From Pseudoalteromonas rubra (GTDB lineage: Bacteria; Pseudomonadota; Gammaproteobacteria; Enterobacterales; Alteromonadaceae), in contig NZ_PNCI01000008.1 of NCBI RefSeq assembly GCF_005887095.1, forward strand, positions 1-64,000: 64,000 nucleotides of DNA, written 5' to 3'. The position numbers and the translations under genes are program-made. Shown here piece after piece: positions 57,701 to 64,000 of this stretch (positions are counted from its first letter, which is position 1; each line of letters begins with the position of its first letter). The notes beneath the pieces are model-generated. The model was not told where the DNA came from. It ran no database searches and saw only the letters and a program-made list of their open reading frames with translations.

Positions 57701-58169
57701 CTCCATTCCAGGCAAAGGCAGTCGCTTCAGTGTAGAAGTGCCACTGGGAGATCATCAGCAGCTGCAGCAAAAAGCAGACAGTATAGAGCAAAAGACTGCC
57801 AGTAAGGCACAACTCAATCTGGTGGTAGTGGATGACGACCCCAAAAATCTGGCTGCCATGGCCAGTTTGCTGGATAAGTGGCAATTAGGTTATCAGATGT
57901 TTGAAAGGGCAAACAAAGCCCGGGAATATGCCGCCAACAACCCGGCACCGGATTTTATCCTGATGGATTATCAGCTCGATAATGGTGAAAATGGCGTCAG
58001 CCTGATCCAGGAGTTAAGGCAGTGCTGGGATGCAAAGACCCCGGCCGTGCTCATTACTGCGGTCCGTGATGACAGTTTAAAACTACAGGCCAAGCAGGCA
58101 CAGATCCACTACCTGAGTAAACCGCTAAAACCTGCTAAGCTCAAGGCGCTACTTAGCCACAGCAGTTAA
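54741..58169 (+). CDS. CrbS-like SLC5/STAC hybrid histidine kinase
   Basis: A 1142-residue membrane kinase. Residues 1-500 are an SSS/SLC5-type transporter fold with about 13 helices (CTSWTYYGSVGTA). A STAC-like linker (about 560-620; LTGVLGASSARALIHAV), PAS (about 625-735), coiled coil, HisKA with His797 (LASHDILQPLN), HATPase_c and a C-terminal receiver with Asp1076 (LMDYQLDNGENG) follow. CrbS senses acetate and, with CrbR, controls acs and the symporter in Vibrio. No crbR is adjacent. It converges with the GGDEF gene by a four-base overlap. Confidence 0.92.
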   Translation: MTAALILVAIAYIGLLFWLANWGDKTTPAATRISHHPFVYALALGIYCTSWTYYGSVGTAATSSWHYLPILLGPALLFMFGQGFLRKLILVSKKQNITTIADFISARYGKRQTTAVMVTMIALLATIPYIALQLKALSSSFLLLQQGTPISGGMLAMTGTLLMALFAIFFGTRKVDVTEYRSGLMLAVAFESLIKLLALMAVAVIAIQALLSQNSADMTLFAHWQGFDFSNFNFIGQTLMAAAAIICLPRQFHVTVVDNQDSRHLRTARWAFPLYLILIAAMILPIASAAIHPNIGQAVAADSFVLALPMMQGHPLITTFVFIGGLSAATAMIVVATLTLSTMLSNDVVLPLLLKRKFKKNRLTSNYKTRILLIRRFIIAAILVLAFLYQQWFGHGEALANMGLVAFSLVTQLLPAIVGGLYWRKGHAYGVYAGLLAGFLCWMLFLMFPVIEAGSSLDFETRQTIITRGTLLALLANISCYISFSLGAYERLIDKIQAAAFVSPWEQASAAKRLNKDVKATVYDFTVLLQTFLGIQRSQQLLSHYAINHDIEDSNAYPSADFIAFCERALTGVLGASSARALIHAVSSGKQLAFEEVVNFFDETTQALQFNQNLLFTSLENLSHGISVVDKDLNLVAWNRRYHEMFEYPDGFLQVGQSIEEVIRFNAERGECGPGELEKLVEKRVQHLKNGTSHHFIRHRSNGQVFEMTGNPLPEGGFVTSFSDITSHIDTQNALEEINMDLENRIEARTQEIRLINQDLKAQIASREETEQALVAAKKEAERANDSKTRFLALASHDILQPLNAARLYLAAINEEKLEGNDRSNLEKLGASLDSTVHLMSALLDIAKLEQGAMTPTPRHFDIDEIMSPLASEYAILCQEKGLALHVRTSHQVIHSDITYLRRIVQNLVSNAVKYTEHGRVLLACRRRSHSVRIEVWDTGPGITEQEQQKIFNDFYRIQSGDNKGVGLGLGVVKRLCELLSMPLEMHSIPGKGSRFSVEVPLGDHQQLQQKADSIEQKTASKAQLNLVVVDDDPKNLAAMASLLDKWQLGYQMFERANKAREYAANNPAPDFILMDYQLDNGENGVSLIQELRQCWDAKTPAVLITAVRDDSLKLQAKQAQIHYLSKPLKPAKLKALLSHSS

Positions 58170-59212
58170 TAGGCGAGCTGGATCTGATCACGGCCATTGG
58201 CCTTAGCGCGGTACACCGCCTGATCAGCCATTTTAAGGGCATGACTAAACGGCATACTGGGGTTTACCTCAGCGACTCCAAAGCTGGCTGTGACATGGAT
58301 CAACATGTTTTCCTGGCGCACTTCCATGTCCCGGACAGCCGTACATAGCCGGTTGGCCACCATATGCGCATCACTGACCGAGGTTTCTGGTAACAACACG
58401 ACAAACTCTTCGCCGCCTAAGCGACAAAAACAGTCTTCCACGCGTACCACATCCAGGCAACACTGGGCAAACTTTTGCAACACTTTATCGCCGGCATCAT
58501 GGCCAAAGTCGTCATTGATCCGCTTGAAACGGTCAAGGTCCATCATGATCAAGCTCATCGGCCGCTCCGTGCGCTGATGACGGCTCATCTCACGCTTAGC
58601 ATGCTCCATCAGGAAACGACGGTTGTTCAGACCCGTAAGCATGTCCTGAAACGCCATTTTGGTGAGCTTTTGCTGCATCTGATATAGCTCATGTACCAAC
58701 AAACGACGGCTACAACAATCAGCAACCATTTCCGTGATGGTCACTTCCCACTCCTGCCACTGACGCACATCAGCAAGCCCTTCACAGCAAACCACTCCCA
58801 GTGCAATGCCATTTTTAAAAATGGCCGTATCCAGCATAGTCGCTATGTTGTGAGGTTTGAGGTAGATATCGGTAAATTCGCAGGTACGAGGATCGGTGCA
58901 TGCATCCTCAGCAGCAATAGACTGGCCGCTGATAATGGTTGCAAAATAAGTAGGGAAATCTTCAATCGTCAACACTGGCAACTGCTGCGGCACCGCCTGC
59001 CAGTCAGTATTGGCGTAATTGAGTAACTTGGTCGGCTGATGCATGTCGTCAAACAACCACACCGACACACGATCGACCTGAAGCAAGGATTTTGCCTCAA
59101 AAATGATATCTCGCAAAAAGCTCTGATGTTCGCCGGAAACATCGACCTCTTGCGAGCTGATCCGCCGCAATTTTTGCGTGCTCTGAGTTAATCGATTCAA
59201 AGGTACTACCAA
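58166..59212 (-). CDS. GAF-GGDEF diguanylate cyclase
   Basis: A 348-residue soluble protein. The GAF domain covers about 25-170, GGDEF about 190-345. The active site is GGEEF, and an RVED inhibitory site sits five residues before it, so an active, feedback-inhibited cyclic-di-GMP synthase is expected. The start is uncertain: no in-frame ATG precedes the GAF domain, so TTG 59212 (or TTG 59200) is assumed, without a good ribosome-binding site. The ligand of the GAF domain is unknown. Confidence 0.87.
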   Translation of the reverse strand: MVVPLNRLTQSTQKLRRISSQEVDVSGEHQSFLRDIIFEAKSLLQVDRVSVWLFDDMHQPTKLLNYANTDWQAVPQQLPVLTIEDFPTYFATIISGQSIAAEDACTDPRTCEFTDIYLKPHNIATMLDTAIFKNGIALGVVCCEGLADVRQWQEWEVTITEMVADCCSRRLLVHELYQMQQKLTKMAFQDMLTGLNNRRFLMEHAKREMSRHQRTERPMSLIMMDLDRFKRINDDFGHDAGDKVLQKFAQCCLDVVRVEDCFCRLGGEEFVVLLPETSVSDAHMVANRLCTAVRDMEVRQENMLIHVTASFGVAEVNPSMPFSHALKMADQAVYRAKANGRDQIQLAY

Positions 59213-59232
59213 GTCGCAAAGCTGATGAATTA

Positions 59233-59254
59233 GGGCATCGTCTTATTGCGATGC
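59233..59254 (-). other. Hairpin in the panP/GGDEF gap
   Basis: GGCATCG and CGATGCC form a perfect 7-bp stem with an 8-base loop, upstream of the GGDEF start and about 90 bp after panP. There is no T run. It could mask translation initiation or end panP transcripts. Confidence 0.35.
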
Positions 59255-59345
59255 CATACCGTTGTTATACTCTAATAATATCTCGCCTGCGACAAAATGC
59301 ATTGTTTTCTTGCCCAGAGCGTATGCACCAGAACGGATGACCGAA

Positions 59346-60974
59346 CTAGGCCATGTATTTTGCAAGATATTTTTTAAATACCGGGTCACTCTGCGCCAGC
59401 CCCTTTTGCTCTGCCAAAATCTCTTTTAACATCTGTTTTGAGGTCAAAGGGTTGGCCAGTACCACTCGGAATACCACGGTGGGCTGATGTTGATACTGAG
59501 GCGGCGTTAAGCGGGTACGGGAAACAAACGAACGTCCCGATTCGCGCTGACGCTTCTGCATACTGGCGGTAAAGCGGTTTAACGCGGCATAAATGTCGAT
59601 GCGCTCTTGCTCATCTGCATGCTCAATTGCCTGACGGATCTGCTTTGGTACATAGCGATAGGTCAGCAAACACAGCTCAGGGTCCGACACCAATTCAAAA
59701 TCTTCTTCTTCACGGATCAGCTCTGCAAAGTACCGCGCTTTTTCGATCCCTTTATCGATCAGCATCTCATAGCCTTTGCGCCCGATCACGCGTAAACAGG
59801 CGTGCACCAGCATCGCCATACCGGGCCGACTGCCTTCGAGTGTATGACTGCCTAAATCTTTTGAGCCCTTACGCAGGATATACTCAGCATGATGTTCAAT
59901 CACGTCTGTTGCTGTGGGGTCTTTAAACAACACTATGCCAGCGCCCATAGGCACGTACATTTGTTTATGCGCATCTATCGTGATGGAATCAGCCTGCTCA
60001 ATACCGTTAAGTAAGTGACGGTAATTGGCAGACAGTAAGGTGGCACCACCCCAGGCAGCATCAACATGAAAATGACAGCCAAGCTCCTGACTGAGCGCCG
60101 CCATTTCTGGCAGTGGATCTATGTTACCCGTTTCTGTGGTACCCGCGACCCCGACAATCGCCATTACTTTGATGCCTTTTTCAGCCAGTTCCTGCGCTTT
60201 AGCGCGCATCGCATTAACATTCACTTTATTATTGTCGTCGGTTTTGACGGCAATAAAGTTACTACGGCCAATGCCCAGTACATCCGCGGCTTTACCCAAT
60301 GAGTAGTGACCACGCTCAGACACCAACACTGCCAGGCCTTTATAGCCATAATGCAGCATCGCAGCCATGATGCCTTCGCTGGCAAGACCTTTAAAGTTGC
60401 CATCCGGGCCCAGCAAACGGTTGCGGGCAATCCACAAAGCCGTGATGTTGGCAATGGTGCCGCCAGAGCAAAATGCCCCCAGAGCTGTCTTAGCACTGTG
60501 CATCCACTTTTCATAAAAGCCGTCATTTTCGCCATAGGCCAGATGGTGCATCATGCCCAGCACCTGGCGCTCCAATGGCGTGAAAGCCTTTGAAGTTTCT
60601 ATTTTTACCAGGTTTTGGTTAAGCCCCACCATCAATTTAGACAGCGGCAGAACAAAGTGCGGCAATGCGGATGTCATATGGCCAATAAAACTTGGCGACG
60701 CGGTATGAACAGAATGCGCAACCAATTGCTCCATAATATCCTGAGCATAATCAGACACAAACATCGGTTCTTCCGGGATCATTGCCGACTGAAAGTCTTT
60801 CTCTATCTCGTGCAATGGTTTTTCGATTGCGGCGATGTTTTCATTCAGAAAGCCAGCCAGATTACTGGAAATTTCCTGCTCTATCACACTTAACGTGGAG
60901 CTGGGTGCTTCTGGAACGGTAAAGATACGCATTAAGCTTTCTTCAGAAGCGACTGCACAACGCTTTGGACCCAT
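59346..60974 (-). CDS. panP: PLP-dependent aspartate 1-decarboxylase PanP
   Basis: A 542-residue group II PLP decarboxylase. PLP-binding elements are FCSGGTIANITALW, the Asp in FHVDAAWGG and the Schiff-base Lys in TIDAHKQMYVP. The PanP family makes beta-alanine from aspartate in vibrios and relatives that lack pyruvoyl PanD. It fits with panBC at 38974, which has no panD. ATG 60974 has AGGT upstream. The protein could also use glutamate or related acids, so substrate is inferred. Confidence 0.88.
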   Translation of the reverse strand: MGPKRCAVASEESLMRIFTVPEAPSSTLSVIEQEISSNLAGFLNENIAAIEKPLHEIEKDFQSAMIPEEPMFVSDYAQDIMEQLVAHSVHTASPSFIGHMTSALPHFVLPLSKLMVGLNQNLVKIETSKAFTPLERQVLGMMHHLAYGENDGFYEKWMHSAKTALGAFCSGGTIANITALWIARNRLLGPDGNFKGLASEGIMAAMLHYGYKGLAVLVSERGHYSLGKAADVLGIGRSNFIAVKTDDNNKVNVNAMRAKAQELAEKGIKVMAIVGVAGTTETGNIDPLPEMAALSQELGCHFHVDAAWGGATLLSANYRHLLNGIEQADSITIDAHKQMYVPMGAGIVLFKDPTATDVIEHHAEYILRKGSKDLGSHTLEGSRPGMAMLVHACLRVIGRKGYEMLIDKGIEKARYFAELIREEEDFELVSDPELCLLTYRYVPKQIRQAIEHADEQERIDIYAALNRFTASMQKRQRESGRSFVSRTRLTPPQYQHQPTVVFRVVLANPLTSKQMLKEILAEQKGLAQSDPVFKKYLAKYMA

Positions 60975-61287
60975 TTTAATACCTAATCATGCATGGGTAA
61001 CTGATGTCGGGAGTTACCTTGCCAAGTTGATACGAAATGACTAACTTTACTGTAAAGCGATGGGAAAGTCTGCAATGCTGTCAAAAAAAATGAACTCTGC
61101 TTGATATTTTGATGAACCTCTGATGACACAGTAAAGAGAGTCAACCCAACCCTTTAGTACGACTCATGTAAGGATTAGGGTTCAAAACTAGCGCAAATTC
61201 GTTAAATATTTTGTCAGCAATGCGAGAAATGGATAGTATTAGGAACAATCCACGCCATCAGACTTGAAGACTCAAACGGAAACTGAC
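60975..61287. other. Non-coding gap, panP / degenerate GGDEF-EAL gene
   Basis: 313 bp between divergent genes, AT-rich. No promoter, operator or repeat stands out by eye. Confidence 0.5.
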
Positions 61288-63186
61288 ATGAATAAACGGA
61301 ATTTTGCCCTAAAGGCGCTATCTCTGACCTGGATAGTCATTGGTTTTGTGATTTTTGTTGCGTCTTTGTCGGCGTACGTGCTCTATACCTACCATCAGAC
61401 TCGCACCACCATAGTTAAGAGCATAGATCAAAAGCTAATGATGGCCGCACGCAGCGCTCAGCTGATACTGGGCGACGATTATCATGACAGACTCAATGAA
61501 GTCAGCAACGAAGAATACCGTCATAAAAGCGCGCAATTGTCACAGCTTGCTCAGCACCTGGGTGTCGAATATGTCTATGCCATGATTTATGATGCCCCTT
61601 CTGTACGGTTCAGCGCCTCCAGTTATACTCAGAATGATGTTTTACAGGACAAAGTCACCCGCAAACTGGACCTGTATGCAGAAGCCACCGCGGTAAATAA
61701 AAGCGCCTTTCGCTCAACTCAGCCTTTATACGAAGTCTCACAAGACAAATGGGGTCACTTTAAAACCATTTTTATTCCTTATGTAACGCGTGACGGACGG
61801 GTTTATCTCACCGGCGCAGACATTAAAACCTCGCATATTCAAACTGAACTGGCTAAAAGCGTAAAAGAAGCCTTATTTACGGCTTGTTTTTTCTTTGCAA
61901 TTGCTTTGCTGGTTGCCGGTATGTATTTATTAATACTCAGAAAAACGCTAACTACCGATGCGCGTACCGGGTTCCCGAATCGCCTGGCTCTGGAGCAGGA
62001 TCTGGCCAAAAACCCAAATCAGCATCTGAGCCTGGCCATTATCGCAATTAAAGAGCTGGAAGAAATTGTGAGCTTTTATGGTACCGATGTTGGCGATGAG
62101 ATCATGCGCAGAGTGATGACCCACTTCAGTGAGTTTACCGTGCCATTTAAAGTCTATCGCCTTGCGACCGCCAAGCTGGTGCTGCTCAGTGATGCCAATA
62201 AAGGGGAGCATTATCTGAGTAGTCTGATTAATGAGTTCCCAACCACTACGCCTATCCTGCAGGATCCACATTTATATATTCAGGTCACCGCAGGGATCGC
62301 CAGTGGCAATAAACGCCTGTTACTGGAAAATGCGTTTATAGCCTGTCGTCAGGCACAGCAAAAGCAGCAACGCGTATGCTTGTATGGCCAGGACCCGACA
62401 CAGATAAAGACCATTCAGGAGTCGCATATTGCCATTGCAAAAACGGTGCAAAGTGCGTTTGAGCAGCACCGCATTCTTCCCTACTTTACACCACGTATGG
62501 GCACACAGAGCAAAGTGGTTGAACAGTACCACTGCACACCCAGGGTGCTGACTGAACAGGGTCTGATCTTACGGCCTGACTCCTTTTCAGACGTTATCCG
62601 CCACTCCAGATTGAGCTCGCAACTGACCAAAGTGATGCTAGAGTTGTGCACCGCACATTTTCGTAAATCGCATCATGCCTGGAGCATGCAGCTGAGCTGG
62701 CAGGACCTGGCGGATCCGCAAATGATGGAGTTTATTTTTGCTCAGATAAGGCGCTACCCGCAACCGGGCAAAATCACCTTTGAACTGGAAGAGCAAGAAG
62801 TGATTGAACATTTTGCCGATATGCGGGTGTATATTAATGTCCTGAAAAGCAAAGGCGTGAATATCATGGTGGCGTCGAGTAACAGCGGCTTGCTGACTAT
62901 CAGCCGGGTGCTAAAACTCACCATAGACAGCGTTAAACTGACATCCAGCGTGATTGAGCAACTGAGCGAAGATACTCAGCTTCATGAATATATTGAGCAC
63001 ATTGCCAAACTATGTCATGAACGCCAAATCACCTTGCTTGTGGATGGCGTACAAAGCAAACATCAGCTTGAACAACTGTTGGATTGTAACGTAAAACTGG
63101 TTGAGGGAAGCCTGATTGGCACGCCGGGGCCACACATCAATATCACCCCTGGTAATATGGGTAAAGACATTCGGGCCAGCGCCTGA
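61288..63186 (+). CDS. Membrane protein with degenerate GGDEF and EAL domains
   Basis: A 632-residue protein. TM1 is at about 12-32, followed by a periplasmic sensor (about 35-195), TM2 (about 198-222), a GGDEF-like domain (about 225-370) and an EAL-like domain (about 385-620). The GGDEF motif position reads ATAKL and the EAL glutamate position reads YHC, so neither catalysis nor normal binding is expected. It may be an RNA-turnover or targeting factor like CsrD, or a pure receptor. ATG 61288 is preferred over TTG 61264, which only lies over the GGAAA site. Confidence 0.8.
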   Translation: MNKRNFALKALSLTWIVIGFVIFVASLSAYVLYTYHQTRTTIVKSIDQKLMMAARSAQLILGDDYHDRLNEVSNEEYRHKSAQLSQLAQHLGVEYVYAMIYDAPSVRFSASSYTQNDVLQDKVTRKLDLYAEATAVNKSAFRSTQPLYEVSQDKWGHFKTIFIPYVTRDGRVYLTGADIKTSHIQTELAKSVKEALFTACFFFAIALLVAGMYLLILRKTLTTDARTGFPNRLALEQDLAKNPNQHLSLAIIAIKELEEIVSFYGTDVGDEIMRRVMTHFSEFTVPFKVYRLATAKLVLLSDANKGEHYLSSLINEFPTTTPILQDPHLYIQVTAGIASGNKRLLLENAFIACRQAQQKQQRVCLYGQDPTQIKTIQESHIAIAKTVQSAFEQHRILPYFTPRMGTQSKVVEQYHCTPRVLTEQGLILRPDSFSDVIRHSRLSSQLTKVMLELCTAHFRKSHHAWSMQLSWQDLADPQMMEFIFAQIRRYPQPGKITFELEEQEVIEHFADMRVYINVLKSKGVNIMVASSNSGLLTISRVLKLTIDSVKLTSSVIEQLSEDTQLHEYIEHIAKLCHERQITLLVDGVQSKHQLEQLLDCNVKLVEGSLIGTPGPHINITPGNMGKDIRASA

Positions 63187-63230
63187 TTTAGACAGCCACA
63201 TCACTGGCGCTAGAGACATGGCCGCATAAA

Positions 63231-63896
63231 TTACAATTGCGCGATAAGTCGGGTGCTTTGTTGTCCGCTGGCCCAGTATTTACGCTCAAACGGCGTCATA
63301 GCAGTGTCGCTTTCATAGGCACTGACCTCAGCCTTTTTGCCGGCCAGTTCCAGGCTGCGGGCAAACTCCTCAACGTAAATTGACCAGTTACTACGTAACT
63401 CAAGTCGGCCACCCAGCTCAACGATATAAGGGAACACCGCCGCACCGTGCCAGCGTCTTTGCAGATGTTTGGCTTTCGGCCAGGGGTTAGGATAGAGCAA
63501 ATAGTGATGACTTGGCTGCCACCTGGCCTCACAGGCCAGACGCCAAAAGTCGTTCAGATCCGCCTGAACCAGAATGTACTGACCAGACTCCGTCTGTTTG
63601 TATTCAATATCGTGCTTTTCAAGGCGATGTTCCGACTTGTCGATACCAATGACTAACGCATCCGGATGCCGCTTTGCCAGATTCGCCGTACTCTCGCCTA
63701 CACCACAACAGGAGTCCAAAATAACGGGACCATCGAATGCCTGCACTTTTTCATTTACCTGCTCAAAAGCCTGTTGAGTATGGGCCGCAATGGGCTTTTT
63801 GAACGGTGTATTGAGGTGTTTCTGGACCACTTCGTCTAACTTTTCGTGGAGTCCGGCCTGATTACTGGTGATGCTTCTGGAGTTTGCGTCTGACAT
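63231..63896 (-). CDS. TrmB-like SAM-dependent methyltransferase
   Basis: A 221-residue Rossmann-fold methyltransferase related to tRNA (guanine-N7)-methyltransferase. The SAM loop reads LDSCCGVGEST rather than the usual EIGFGMG. The family motif LLYPNPWPKAKHLQRRWHG corresponds to FFPDPWHKARHNKRR. These differences suggest a paralogue of TrmB with altered target or a diverged function. It is convergent with the GGDEF-EAL gene. No clear ribosome-binding site precedes ATG 63896. Confidence 0.75.
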   Translation of the reverse strand: MSDANSRSITSNQAGLHEKLDEVVQKHLNTPFKKPIAAHTQQAFEQVNEKVQAFDGPVILDSCCGVGESTANLAKRHPDALVIGIDKSEHRLEKHDIEYKQTESGQYILVQADLNDFWRLACEARWQPSHHYLLYPNPWPKAKHLQRRWHGAAVFPYIVELGGRLELRSNWSIYVEEFARSLELAGKKAEVSAYESDTAMTPFERKYWASGQQSTRLIAQL

Positions 63897-63974
63897 AACA
63901 GCGAATTGTGGCTCATAGTCTGAAATATAATGGGGGTATTTTATCTCAGTCCGCCTGATTTAGTAAGCGGTTGT

Positions 63975-63996
63975 GTGGCAGAGTCGCCTCTGCCAC
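63975..63996. terminator. Hairpin at the right edge
   Basis: GTGGCAGAG-TCGC-CTCTGCCAC is a perfect 9-bp stem followed by CTTT at the window end. It probably ends a gene outside the window, but the flanks are cut off. Confidence 0.5.
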
Positions 63997-64000
63997 CTTT

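Overview
The window looks like a chromosomal segment of a marine gammaproteobacterium of the order Alteromonadales, most likely Pseudoalteromonas. This rests on protein sequences resembling that group, OmpU-like porins, a PanP-type aspartate decarboxylase, a VC2705-type solute symporter with a CrbS-like kinase, and an intergenic repeat with ATACCAATT ends of a kind I associate with Pseudoalteromonas. The genus is an inference from remembered sequences, not from a search. Nearly all of the segment is core genome. I see no phage, transposase, integron or CRISPR array.

Left part (1-14.5 kb): a textbook rRNA-operon P1 promoter fires leftwards out of the window. It is followed by an OmpU-like porin, the divergent hdfR/maoP pair, rarD, recQ with a small follower gene, a single-POTRA Omp85-type outer-membrane protein, an MscS-like channel, a TPR lipoprotein, the EF-P-like factor efpL, a tripartite hybrid kinase, holD-rimI and an isolated tRNA-Trp.

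Middle (14.6-41 kb): guaB-guaA, xseA, cysE, a two-domain M16 zinc-protease lipoprotein and a divergent MetF-like gene with a perfect MetJ box. Next come yibN-grxC-secB-gpsA and the divergent gpmM-envC-ctp-yibQ set. These are followed by pepB, sfsA, dksA-gluQ-pcnB-folK and panB-panC. The pcnB gene appears to start at ATT, as E. coli pcnB does. Gene order follows E. coli closely, except that cysE is separated from gpsA.

Right part (41-64 kb): phoB-phoR-pstS with Pho boxes, a second OmpU-like porin behind a very GATC-rich leader, and the glycolytic operon epd-pgk-fbaA. Then comes an acetate/organic-acid uptake and sensing cluster: a two-subunit symporter, a cNMP/CBS/DUF294 protein with a DEDDh exonuclease, and a divergent SLC5-type hybrid kinase with two perfect palindromes in the shared promoter region. 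The window closes with a GAF-GGDEF cyclase, panP, a degenerate GGDEF-EAL membrane protein and a TrmB-like methyltransferase.

Two functional links stand out. panB and panC lack a neighbouring panD, and panP 19 kb away could supply the beta-alanine. The MetF-like gene seems to be under methionine control although its usual catalytic acid is not conserved. The least explained items are the 162-bp repeat carrying a well-formed small ORF with a strong ribosome-binding site, the 15-GATC cluster upstream of the second porin, and the twin palindromes.
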